Assembly: GCA_951813555.1 (NCBI GenBank)
Contig: OX638344.1
Coordinates: forward strand, 3,411,076-3,475,075
Source: an uncultured Acidimicrobiales bacterium
Lineage (GTDB): Bacteria > Actinomycetota > Acidimicrobiia > Acidimicrobiales > Bin134
Reading direction: 5' to 3'
DNA: 64,000 bases
In this document: positions 55,658 to 63,866 of the stretch, one piece after another
Layout of the letters: each line of letters starts with the position of its first letter
Numbering within the stretch: the stretch's first letter is position 1
The notes under the pieces: generated by a model
What the model saw: only the letters and a program-made list of their open reading frames with translations
Database searches by the model: none
What the model was told of the DNA's origin: nothing
Made by a program: the position numbers and the translations under genes

Positions 55658-56482
55658 TCAAGGCTCGACGATCTGGGTGACTTCGTGGAGTGTAGAGATG
55701 ACACCGAAGCGGGAATGCGGGTCGGCTTGCTGTTCCTTTCTTGTTGATTCTCGGATCAGGAGCAGCGCAGCAAGGCCGAGTTCGAGTGCTGGCTCAACGT
55801 CCCGGCTGTGACTGTCGCCGACGGCGACCGCCTGTGCCGGGGACACTCCGAGCATCCGCAGCGCACGCTCGAATGGTTCGGGGTCGGGTTTGCCAACGCC
55901 GATGTCGCCTGAGATCACTGTCGGAAGCCCGAATCGGTCGAGACCACTGTGGCGTACCTTTGCTCGCTGTGTGTCAGGAGCGCCATTGGTCACAACAACC
56001 ATTGGCACCCTCTGGCAGAGATGGTCGATGGTCGATCGGGCGTCGTCGAACATTCTTATTCGCGCCCTTCGCTCGACAATGAAGCGGTCGGCAAGCTCGG
56101 AAATGGCCTTGGCGCTCGGATGCAACTGGCGCTCGACCGCGGCTCGCCAGACCGACTGCCGGTACGACGGCGCCCTCGAACGCAATTCAGCCAACTCCGG
56201 TCCGGGCCCGTCGAATGTCGCCCACAGACCTTCCCAGCTGCTGATCCCGACATCCCGCGCGTAGCGAATTGTTGGGAGGGCTCGCCAGTGGGATTTCGCC
56301 AATCCGAATACATCGTCGCAAAGCTGAACCGGGTTGACGCTGAGCGTCATCGCTGCCCATTCGCAAGTAGCCAACATGGCTGCTTCGGCGGCTGCCCGCT
56401 CGACCACGAGGGTGTCGTCTAGGTCCCAGATTACCGCGCCCACAGGGCCAAGGGATGGCGCTCCGGTAGGTTGAGTCGTCAC
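55658..56482 (-). CDS. HAD-superfamily hydrolase
   Basis: 274 residues, GTG behind GGAGCGA. Motif I VIWDLDDTLV (nucleophile and acid Asp), motif II VVTNGAPD, motif III Lys in GKPDPEPFE, motif IV AVGDSHSRDVEPALELGL. Haloacid-dehalogenase-like phosphatase with a helical cap; substrate unknown. Confidence 0.88.
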   Translation of the reverse strand: MTTQPTGAPSLGPVGAVIWDLDDTLVVERAAAEAAMLATCEWAAMTLSVNPVQLCDDVFGLAKSHWRALPTIRYARDVGISSWEGLWATFDGPGPELAELRSRAPSYRQSVWRAAVERQLHPSAKAISELADRFIVERRARIRMFDDARSTIDHLCQRVPMVVVTNGAPDTQRAKVRHSGLDRFGLPTVISGDIGVGKPDPEPFERALRMLGVSPAQAVAVGDSHSRDVEPALELGLAALLLIRESTRKEQQADPHSRFGVISTLHEVTQIVEP

Positions 56483-56618
56483 AAATCGTCGCTCCGTTCG
56501 TTAGCTGAACCGCCCATAGAGGTTGATGGCTCCGCTAGGGCTTGACCTCCTCAATATTGCAATTCGGCAGTAATGAAATCGCTGTGGCCGATGATACGGG
56601 TGGGGTCATGATGGTGCG

Positions 56619-57521
56619 GTGGGTTCTGTCGATGAGCTAGTGGCCGCGGTGGATGCTGCGTTCGTCGAGACGGGACGCGGGCTGTCCGGGTGGCGGGACC
56701 CTCACCCCGATCGCAGGCCCTTGAAAGAGGAGTACTCCCGGGTTACGAATCCGCAAAGGTGGAAGATCTTGGCCGCTCGGGCCGAGGCCTGGTTCGAAGC
56801 GCTGGCCGCCGCGGGCCTAGCCGAGATAGAGGCAGAAGCGGAAGTTGCCTGGCGGGAGCCGACGAGATTCCCCGCGGCCCGCACTATTAGGGCTGTGCCG
56901 CTGGCTCCGGGCGCAATCCCCCTAGTTGTGGCAATGACCGGCTTCGAAGGAGTTGAATGGCCTGGGGTCGCAATAGGCGCTGGCGACCCTGCCGACGTTT
57001 TGGAAGTGGTTCCCGACTGCGCATGCGATGCATGCAACTATGGATCCCAAGACGCCCTCGACGTACTTGACGAACGCGTGATCTGCGTGGTGACTGGCAC
57101 CTACCGCAAACTCTGGCGAGGCAGACGGGAGATCACCGTCTACTCGAAGGACCGAATGAGCTGGTCGGGTTTCGATAAGCGACGGGTGAGACTTGGGAGA
57201 TTCGCCAGGGGGCGGCTTATGACCAGCCAGGGCATCCCAGATGGCCGTCCCGGGCGTCTCCGCCTCCGGAGATTCGTCGGTGGCCGGTTCTCGGCCAGCC
57301 CGACAGCGATCCCAGACGACTACTACACCACCACCAACGACATCACCCACCAACTCAAGCTCAGAAGGCTCGACACCCTTCACAGAGCCATCACCAACAA
57401 GTTGCGCCGCGGCGGCAACCGCCGCAACAAGCGCAAGAAGACAGAGAAGATCCTGGCGCGCCCCAAGAGATGGAACCAGATCCACGGATCACCCTGGCTC
57501 GAATGCAACGACCAGCAATGA
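56619..57521 (+). CDS. DUF6226-like protein with basic C-terminal extension
   Basis: 300 residues, GTG start. Residues 1-185 resemble the DUF6226 family of actinobacteria: LVAAVDAAFVETGRGLSGWRDPHPD, PQRWKILAARAEAWF, VVPDCACDACNYGSQDALDVLDERVICVVTGTYRKL. From about 190 on it becomes strongly basic (KRRVRLGRFARGRL, KLRRGGNRRNKRKKTEKIL), which I do not associate with that family. The extension may come from rearranged DNA. Function unknown. Confidence 0.6.
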   Translation: MGSVDELVAAVDAAFVETGRGLSGWRDPHPDRRPLKEEYSRVTNPQRWKILAARAEAWFEALAAAGLAEIEAEAEVAWREPTRFPAARTIRAVPLAPGAIPLVVAMTGFEGVEWPGVAIGAGDPADVLEVVPDCACDACNYGSQDALDVLDERVICVVTGTYRKLWRGRREITVYSKDRMSWSGFDKRRVRLGRFARGRLMTSQGIPDGRPGRLRLRRFVGGRFSASPTAIPDDYYTTTNDITHQLKLRRLDTLHRAITNKLRRGGNRRNKRKKTEKILARPKRWNQIHGSPWLECNDQQ

Positions 57522-57620
57522 CCCCCCTCGAAGTGGTCCCAGACTTCACCGGGTATCGCGCGGACTACCCAAAGCCCAGGGAGATTAAGTCCTCCGCATG
57601 CCGCGTCGGAGTGGCAGATC

Positions 57621-58019
57621 TCAGTCATCGCCTGAAGAGTCCGACGCGAGGAGTGCGTCGACCATGTCGAGGTCGCTCACCGCGAGCACGGCCCTCTTGA
57701 ACTGATGGTCAATCAGGTCTAGCACCAGCAGGGGCAGTTCCGGCCCACTGGCAGCCGTGACCCAGAACTGCTGGCCGACCACATCGCGGCCGAGATGGAT
57801 ACCGACTCGACGCCCGCCCGGACGGCGCTCGCCGGCGTGAGTTCCGACTCCCCATTGGCGGTGGTCGATGCGGGACTCAAGCTCATGCCGCGGGATGACA
57901 GCCGCTCGGGCGATGTTGGCCCGGTCGATCTCGACGATGCGGCGGAACGTGGCAAAGCGGTCCCACCCATAAAGCACAACCCGAAGAGTGCAACCGGTCC
58001 ACTCAAACTGGAAGGCCAT
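57621..58019 (-). CDS. hypothetical protein, PH-like fold possible
   Basis: 132 residues, ATG. Strand-rich: FEWTGCTLRVVLYGWDRFATFRRIVEIDRANIARAAVIPRHEL, GRRVGIHLGRDVVGQQFWVTAASGPELPLLVLDLIDHQFKRAVLAVSDLD. The order (strand pair, an RxxxxP region, PGxxxGxH loop, FW strand, terminal helix) resembles bacterial PH-like domains. Function unknown. Confidence 0.6.
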   Translation of the reverse strand: MAFQFEWTGCTLRVVLYGWDRFATFRRIVEIDRANIARAAVIPRHELESRIDHRQWGVGTHAGERRPGGRRVGIHLGRDVVGQQFWVTAASGPELPLLVLDLIDHQFKRAVLAVSDLDMVDALLASDSSGDD

Positions 58020-58197
58020 TGCCGCTACGGTAATAAACCTCCTGCGTGAAGCACGGGGAGGCTAACCAGGCCCGTATTCTGAGAGGCGGAAGAGTCTAGA
58101 TAGCTCTCTTTCCCCTAGGGTTTTGCAGCGGAAAGCGGATCGACTGACTCCCGACGTTTTGAACGATAATTCCCCATGCTTCTGGTAGAATTGGGGC

Positions 58198-59184
58198 ATG
58201 GATACCGCTTGCGCCCCCTCCACCCAGCGGGCTCGCTCCGAGGGATCCGCTTGGGATCGCCTCGTTGAGGTCAGGTGGCCGGGTGGCGTGGAGTGCCCGA
58301 GGTGCGAAGCCGGCGAGCCGGTGTTTCGGCCTGGGCGCTCGACGTGGAGGTGTCGTTCATGCCGGTACGACTTCACGGTCACAACTAGAACGGCCATGCA
58401 CAGATCGAGAGTCGGTGTCTCCAAGTGGGTGAAAGCGGCCTGCCTCTCTGATATCCGCCCTGCGGTTCTGGCACGCGAACTCGATGTGTCCGCTCCTGCC
58501 GCCCAGCGCATGGCCGCTGCATTGGAGATGACAGGGCAGCCGCCCGGAGAGGGCCGCTTGAAGGCACTGGTGCATCAGCCCAGCGATCCCGAAGCGGCGC
58601 TTCGGAGCCGCCTGCCCTGCACGTTCGATCCAGATGCCAGCCCTGTCGCTGGCCTGAGCAGAGGCCAGCGGGCCGTAATGGGAGTCCTGAGGGGCAGGAT
58701 CAGGGGCACAGCGCTCAGCCAGGTGGCCACCGAAGCCAGACTGTCCGAAGACCATGCGCGGCGATGTCTGAACGCCCTTGCCGAAAAGGGCTTTGCGCGG
58801 CGAGAAGACGCCAGCGTGCCTTGGGGCTATGGATCGCTGAAGACCGTCCTGTGGTCGCTCGACCTCACCGAAGAGTGCGTGACAGCGTTGGCGTACCTGC
58901 CACCGCGGCCCCGACGGGACGACGACACCTGCCCTGAGCGGGTGCCGCCCGAGTTCTGGAGCCTGTTTTGGAACGGGGCGAGCGCCAAGGTCCTGAGGCT
59001 CCCCGACGACGCCTTCTTCGTGGCAACTTCCCTGCTGGACGGCCCCGACCCAGTGGCGCGCACTTGGGCGCTGAGATGCCTCCCCATCGACGACCTGCGT
59101 AGATGCCGGGACATGCGCGGCTACGACACGGGCGAGATCGCGGCCAGAATCGACAAGGCCATCGCCCAGCGCGCCGATGGCTGA
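58198..59184 (+). CDS. AbiEi-position antitoxin-like protein with transposase zinc ribbon
   Basis: 328 residues, ATG; a -10-like TAGAAT six bases upstream suggests a leaderless transcript. Residues 20-80 match the IS1595-type transposase zinc-ribbon: RLVEVRWPGGVECPRC, then RSTWRCRSCRYDFTVTTRTAMH, with Cys33, Cys36, Cys52 and Cys55 as zinc ligands. An HTH-like segment follows (PAVLARELDVSAPAAQRMAAAL, 88-109), then a winged-helix-like part (about 152-205, GTALSQVATEARLSEDHARRCLNALAEKGFARREDA). No DDE/DXDXE catalytic domain. It overlaps the AbiEii toxin gene by 8 bases, the place of an AbiEi antitoxin, so autoregulation and antitoxin function are inferred. Confidence 0.75.
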   Translation: MDTACAPSTQRARSEGSAWDRLVEVRWPGGVECPRCEAGEPVFRPGRSTWRCRSCRYDFTVTTRTAMHRSRVGVSKWVKAACLSDIRPAVLARELDVSAPAAQRMAAALEMTGQPPGEGRLKALVHQPSDPEAALRSRLPCTFDPDASPVAGLSRGQRAVMGVLRGRIRGTALSQVATEARLSEDHARRCLNALAEKGFARREDASVPWGYGSLKTVLWSLDLTEECVTALAYLPPRPRRDDDTCPERVPPEFWSLFWNGASAKVLRLPDDAFFVATSLLDGPDPVARTWALRCLPIDDLRRCRDMRGYDTGEIAARIDKAIAQRADG

Positions 59185-59962
59185 GATCGACGCATGGAAG
59201 GACGTGCTCCCAGACCAAATGCGGGCGGTGTGGCCCATCCTGCAAAAGGCCACGCACCCGCTCGAAGGCTGTTTGACGGGCGGCACCGCCCTGACCATCC
59301 ATCTGCGCCACCGCGTGTCCTTCGACCTCGACTATATGACCGCCGATGGCTTCTCCGGCGACCACCTTGCCAGGGAGTTCGAGAAGGCCGCGGACAGCAT
59401 CGATATCTACACCAGCGGCCCCGACCAGATGCACGCCAGAGTCGACGGCGTGCAAGTGCAGGTGTTTAAGACACCGTACCGGGGGGCCAACCCCGGCTAC
59501 GTCAAAACCCTCAAACAGCCCGTTGAGTTAGACGGACTGCCCGTCGCCTCCCTGCCAGACCTGCTCGCCTCGAAACTCGACGTGATCATGTACCGGCCGA
59601 AACTGCGCGACTACGTCGACCTGGTGGCCATAGACACAGCAGGCCCCTACACACTCGAAGACGGGCTGCGATTCCACATGCACCGCTACGGCATCACCCC
59701 CGCATCCACCTACGCCGCCCGCATCATCAGCCTTCTCGAAAGCCCCGGAGACCTCGACCACGATCCCCATTTCGGAGATCGCAAAGTCGAGGTTCTCCAG
59801 TACCTCGCAGATCGCGCACCCGACCTGGAACAGCTCCTACACCAAATGCGAATAGAACACAGCGGCCCGACCACCCAAGACCCTCCCGACAGGATCAGCG
59901 CCGCCGGCCTCACCCCAGACTTCGACGAGTCCCTCGGAACCCTCTCGGATAAGAACCGTTAG
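59177..59962 (+). CDS. AbiEii-type nucleotidyltransferase toxin
   Basis: 261 residues, ATG in an ATGGCTGA overlap with the upstream gene. Nucleotidyltransferase core: GGTALTIHLRHRVSFDLDYMT (Gly35-Gly36 and Asp50, Asp52), Lys133 in LLASKLDVIMYRPK, and RDYVDLVAI (Arg144, Asp145, Asp148), all typical of AbiEii/AbiGii toxins that block growth by nucleotide transfer. Codon use and GC match the neighbours, so the pair is not clearly recent. Confidence 0.85.
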   Translation: MAEIDAWKDVLPDQMRAVWPILQKATHPLEGCLTGGTALTIHLRHRVSFDLDYMTADGFSGDHLAREFEKAADSIDIYTSGPDQMHARVDGVQVQVFKTPYRGANPGYVKTLKQPVELDGLPVASLPDLLASKLDVIMYRPKLRDYVDLVAIDTAGPYTLEDGLRFHMHRYGITPASTYAARIISLLESPGDLDHDPHFGDRKVEVLQYLADRAPDLEQLLHQMRIEHSGPTTQDPPDRISAAGLTPDFDESLGTLSDKNR

Positions 59963-60104
59963 AAGGTTATTCGCCAGAGGAAACTACATACCTAGCTAGC
60001 CACGAGTTGATCGCAGTGGCGTTAGGACCCTCTGATGACAACACCGGAAATGGCTGTGCCCGGCTGGGGTCCAGACGCATGGCAAGAAGACAGGTCAGCT
60101 ACCG

Positions 60105-60129
60105 TGACCGGACCCCGTTTTTTGGTCCA
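60105..60129 (+). repeat. IS-end-like 25-bp repeat, copy 2
   Basis: Nearly identical (24/25) to 55419-55443, direct orientation, 4.7 kb apart. It lies in decayed sequence after the AbiE pair. No matching inverted copy was noticed. Confidence 0.5.
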
Positions 60130-60373
60130 TCTGTTATGAGAGTTTGTTCGGGTTGTTTTTCGCCCATTGGTCTGCGGTAACTTGCCACCTGCGCAATACC
60201 CGGTGAGGTTCATAGCTGAAATGTCCACACTGGTTACGTGCCTGTGAGGTGACCGCGCTAAACCCTTCGTGGTTTCACAAAGGCTGGTTCGTTGGGGCGG
60301 TGATCTCAGGGTCATGACCCTGGCATCCTTGTAACCAGGTGTGTAACAAGAGTCGGCTGAGGCCACAAATAGT

Positions 60374-60606
60374 TCAGCAGGCGACGTTGAGGTCTCGGAG
60401 ATTGATGAGGGCGTCGTCGTCGGAGATGTCAACAGGCCAGCCATACGCCTCCGCAACGGCAGCATCTAGGGTCGCATGTGCGTTGTCGAGCCACTGAGGG
60501 CGCTTGTTTTAGAGATTGGTCAGGGTTCGCTTCTTGAGCTCCTTCGCAGCGCTCTCATCGCGTGGTCGCGGCTGTTTCGGGTAGCCAAGCACCGGTACGT
60601 CCACCT
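60374..60606 (-). pseudogene. DNA methyltransferase C-terminal remnant
   Basis: Minus-strand reading gives VDVPVLGYPKQPRPRDESAAKELKKRTLTNL, a TAA at 60511-60509, then NKRPQWLDNAHATLDAAVAEAYGWPVDISDDDALINL and a stop at 60376. ELKKRTLTNLYNxRPxWL...LDAAVxAAYGW is the conserved tail of class I SAM-dependent DNA methyltransferases of restriction or BREX-like systems. The TAA replaces the Tyr codon and no catalytic part remains upstream, so this is a relic. Confidence 0.7.
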
Positions 60607-61610
60607 GGATCTCTTGCGTGGAACAATGCGAGACGTTCCTGCAAAGAAGTACTCGTTTGCGAATTTGTCAAAGAAAGCATCATCTCGATAGATGGTCACC
60701 TCTTTTTTCAATTCCTCCCCTGGAACCACGTAGTTCGCTCTCTGGCGATACATCTCTCGTCTTTGAACCAGTGCCTCTCGTCTCACGGCCCTGAGCTTCA
60801 TTGGCAACTCGACATACCGCATCGTTGATTCTCGTGCGGCACGAATCTGCTCGGCTGCGGAGGGCCATTGAGGCGATGGGCTTGGGGGTTCACCGGATGG
60901 TCACGGGCCGCTTGCAGCATCATCGCCTGCGGTAGCGTCGAAGGGATCGTCATTCTGCTCTGTCACTTGACCAGAATAGGTTTCCGTAGGAGATCAGCCA
61001 TGCGCACGAAGCCGACCTATCCTGGCGGGAGTGGCCCACGTCAACCAGGGCAATCACGAGGAATTGGATGCCGACGTAGGCACCGAGCTGCTCGGGCTTC
61101 GCAAGCCCGCCCAAGGTGGGACAAATAGTGGGACACGCCAATTGACAAGCCTTCAAATGTAGGCTGACCTGGGCAAGCAATGCGCCTTCGAATCCTGCCG
61201 GGCTGGTCGAATGGCTCGAAGTGACCGGCCCCCGGGTGTGCGAGACCACCTCGCCTCGGTCGGCGACGCGCTGATAAATCAATGCGGCTGAGACCTCCCC
61301 ACAACCCCGGGCTCCGCGGAACTGGGACGCGTCCCCGCGCCGATCGATGACGGCGTGCGGCGTAGTCTCCGGGGATCGGCAGTCACCCGGCGGTCGGGGA
61401 TTGTTGCGGCCCGCTGTTGCGCGCGTGTTTGGGGATACGGGTTTGCCAGTACCCGAGATCAGGCCGCGCTACACCGATGCCTGCCCGCCAGGTCGAACGA
61501 ACGCCTGTTCATGTCGGCGGGGCGAGCGCAACCCTTAACCCACGGCATCGAAGCAATTGGATCAGGCTCGACCGGGCACGTCCCGCTCCGAGCCAGCGCT
61601 TCGTCGGGGC
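60607..61610. other. non-coding or decayed region
   Basis: About 1 kb with lower coding signal. A minus-strand frame (60822-60520: REMYRQRANYVVPGEELKKEVTIYRDDAFFDKFANEYFF) could be a genuine hypothetical fragment but runs out of frame into the methyltransferase relic. A tRNA-3'-end-like TTCGAATCCTGCCGGG sits near 61185, a possible old attachment site. No intact gene found. The 59963-60373 stretch before the relic also holds no gene I trust. Confidence 0.4.
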
Positions 61611-62789
61611 TCACCCCGCGGCGTGACCCTCCGGGAAGACGCCTACGTGGAGGTGATCGTGGTGAACCTCGTCGGTGAAGTTGTGCGCGACCGCGTCGTC
61701 GAACAGCCACGGGCTTCCGAACTCCCTGATGTCGTGCCGCGACACCAACCACTCGGATAGCGCATAGATCGATGACGTCGCGTCGTGCGAGTCGATTACC
61801 AGCTCCGAGTCCACTTCGTGGATGTCGACCGCCCGGCCCACCGTGTGATTGCTTACCCTGTCCGTTCCGAACACGTTGTGCGGGTGTCCCGTTTTCACCA
61901 CGATGACGGAGTAGGGGGTTCGCTCGGCGATGTCGAGCATCGCCTCGAGCAGCGCATTGTCGGTGTACCCGGAGTAGATGTCCCAGATCGCCGAATCGGG
62001 GAGATCGATTCGGGGATCGTCGACCACCGAGGCGGCAAGGGGCGAGAGGTCCGCAGGCCGAGCGACCGGCTGGCCTCCGGCCGAAGCGAGCTCCTCGAAC
62101 TCCCATGAGCCCGAAGCGCCCCTCACAAGGCGCACGTCCATCGTCCGGGTCTCGGCTCGCTCGGCATCCGCTGTGCCCTCCCCACCCAGCTCCTGGTGGA
62201 CAACGACCATTATCGAGATCCGGTCGTCACGGTGACCGCCGAGTTGGGCGTACTCGATCGTGCCGCGTGACCACATCCCGGGGTGATGCACGGTCGCCGC
62301 CTCACTCGCGAGCGCTTCGGCGCGGGCAGGATCGGCTGTCACTCCCGCCGCCAATTCAATCTCCGACGAGTCCGGGCCGTAGTTCGTGATCTGGTAGGCC
62401 ACCACGGCACCGAGCCGCTTGGCGTCGGCCTGCACCTCATTGGGCGAAGGCTCGAACTGGTCCGGGAATGGAGGAGGTGCAACTGGCGCCGCGGACACGT
62501 CCTCTACTGGTTCGGTCGTCGTTGTGACCCCGTCGGCGGAAGGAACCCCGCCTTCCGCGACCTCGACGTCCGCGCCGATGTCAGCGCCGTCCGTCTCGTT
62601 CGGAGCCGGCACGTCGACCGCCCCGTCACCTTCGACGGGAATGGCAGGAACATCACTATCGACGGGAATGGCAGGAGCGTCAGCGTCTGCCGTGATCACC
62701 CTTTCGTACACCAACAGGACGGAGCTCGCGAAGAACAACGCAGCACCGGCCAGAGCGAGCAACTGCCGGAAGACGGAGGATCTCTTCAT
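61611..62789 (-). CDS. membrane-anchored M15/DD-peptidase-fold protein
   Basis: 392 residues, ATG. One N-terminal TM (about 9-28, LLALAGAALFFASSVLLVY), a low-complexity Pro/Asp/Val linker to about 115 with a doubled PAIPVDSD/PAIPVEGD unit, then a globular domain. The zinc site is the Hedgehog/M15-type: SNHTVGRAVDIHEVD and HHDHLHVGV. That fold usually cleaves D-Ala bonds in peptidoglycan. 11 bases downstream of the acyltransferase, same operon. Confidence 0.8.
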   Translation of the reverse strand: MKRSSVFRQLLALAGAALFFASSVLLVYERVITADADAPAIPVDSDVPAIPVEGDGAVDVPAPNETDGADIGADVEVAEGGVPSADGVTTTTEPVEDVSAAPVAPPPFPDQFEPSPNEVQADAKRLGAVVAYQITNYGPDSSEIELAAGVTADPARAEALASEAATVHHPGMWSRGTIEYAQLGGHRDDRISIMVVVHQELGGEGTADAERAETRTMDVRLVRGASGSWEFEELASAGGQPVARPADLSPLAASVVDDPRIDLPDSAIWDIYSGYTDNALLEAMLDIAERTPYSVIVVKTGHPHNVFGTDRVSNHTVGRAVDIHEVDSELVIDSHDATSSIYALSEWLVSRHDIREFGSPWLFDDAVAHNFTDEVHHDHLHVGVFPEGHAAG

Positions 62790-62800
62790 GGCGCCGGCCG

Positions 62801-63751
62801 CTACGCCGATAGCGCTGGAATTGTCCGGGCCTGACCCTTCCGCCTTGCCGCCCAGCGCAGGACCGGCTGTTCAAGGAGATACCACGAGGCGGCGGTCGCC
62901 GCGACGGTGAGGACGAGGGCCAGCCAGAGGGCGATGTCAGAGCGGATGAACACGTAATGCCAGAGGTAGAGCCCGAAGGACAATTCGGCGACCCGCAACA
63001 GGACTCGGTTCGCCAACCATACGGGGCCAGTCAGCGCGTACTGGACCGTGAGCGAACTGAGCGCCAGGGCCACGAAACCGCCCCAGAGAACGGTTGTGCC
63101 CGTGTTGCCGAATGCGGGCACCAGCATTAGCGCCAGCAGCGCCGGAACCGACCAACTCGCGAACCGCCACGTGTTGGGCCGAGCGACGGCCAGATAGCAC
63201 CCCACCAGAAGTGCCGCGGCGTTGGTGTCGGTCGCGTTGTACACCCAGCCCGGCGACATGACTTCGATGGCAATTGCTCTCCAGGCGATGGCAGCCAGCG
63301 CCAGGCCTCCGACGATGCGGGTCCGATGCTTGGTTCGTAGTGCAGCGATGGCGAGCGGCCACAGCACGTAAAAGTGGGCGATCACCGCGACGAACCAGGT
63401 GTGCGTCAGCTGCTCCAGGTCGAGACCTTCGATTCGCGCATAGTTGGCGTAGAAGCCGAGCACCGCAATCAAGCGGGACCAGTCGGTCCCCACTGCGAAC
63501 ATTACGAGACAGACAGCCAGAAGGGCAGGAAGCAGCCGGAGCACTCGATTTCGATAGAACGAGCCGAGGTCGACCCGACCGGTCCGGTCCATCTCGGCAC
63601 ACAGCGAGCCGGTGACCACGTAGCCCGACAAGACGAAGAACAGGCAGACGCCGTAGTGCCCTGCAGGCACGACGGCACTGTCGATGTGGTAGCCGACCAC
63701 TACCGCAATTGCTACGGCGCGCAATCCATCGAGCGCGGGGATCCGTCGCAT
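62801..63751 (-). CDS. acyltransferase 3 family membrane protein
   Basis: 316 residues from ATG 63751 behind a perfect AGGAGG. Ten or so TM helices; RRIPALDGLRAVAIAVVVGYHIDS holds the catalytic-type His, and GHYGVCLFFVLSGYVVTGSL plus YRNRVLRLLPALLAVC are the family signatures. O-acetyl/acyl transfer to extracytoplasmic sugars or peptidoglycan. Together with the M15-like gene, it suggests cell-wall modification. Confidence 0.88.
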   Translation of the reverse strand: MRRIPALDGLRAVAIAVVVGYHIDSAVVPAGHYGVCLFFVLSGYVVTGSLCAEMDRTGRVDLGSFYRNRVLRLLPALLAVCLVMFAVGTDWSRLIAVLGFYANYARIEGLDLEQLTHTWFVAVIAHFYVLWPLAIAALRTKHRTRIVGGLALAAIAWRAIAIEVMSPGWVYNATDTNAAALLVGCYLAVARPNTWRFASWSVPALLALMLVPAFGNTGTTVLWGGFVALALSSLTVQYALTGPVWLANRVLLRVAELSFGLYLWHYVFIRSDIALWLALVLTVAATAASWYLLEQPVLRWAARRKGQARTIPALSA

Positions 63752-63812
63752 CGCACCTCCTAGTGCTACTTTCGCAGCGCAGATCAGCTGACGATAACGC
63801 ATCGCCAGCCGG

Positions 63813-63854
63813 AGCGCAGAGCCTGCGCTGAAAGGACGGAGGGAGATACCTCCG
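63813..63854 (+). other. two strong hairpins in a possible leader
   Basis: AGCGCAG-AGC-CTGCGCT (63813-63829) and CGGAGG-GAGATA-CCTCCG (63837-63854), in tandem before ATG 63867. The second hides a GGAGG. It could be a structured 5' leader of the last gene; it fits no riboswitch class I could name. Confidence 0.35.
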
Positions 63855-63866
63855 ACACCCAACAGC

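Noticed and set aside
58198-58590. IS1595 transposase
   Set aside because: Only the zinc ribbon and HTH are transposase-like. No DDE-type catalytic domain or terminal repeats are present, and the gene is coupled to an AbiEii toxin.
60520-60822. Minus-strand 100-codon hypothetical gene
   Set aside because: Its end overlaps the methyltransferase relic in a different frame and no family or ribosome site supports it; kept only as part of the decayed region.
61178-61200. tRNA gene 3' end
   Set aside because: TTCGAATCCTGCCGGG resembles a T-loop end, but neither a pairing T stem nor an acceptor or anticodon arm was found. At most an old attachment-site fragment.
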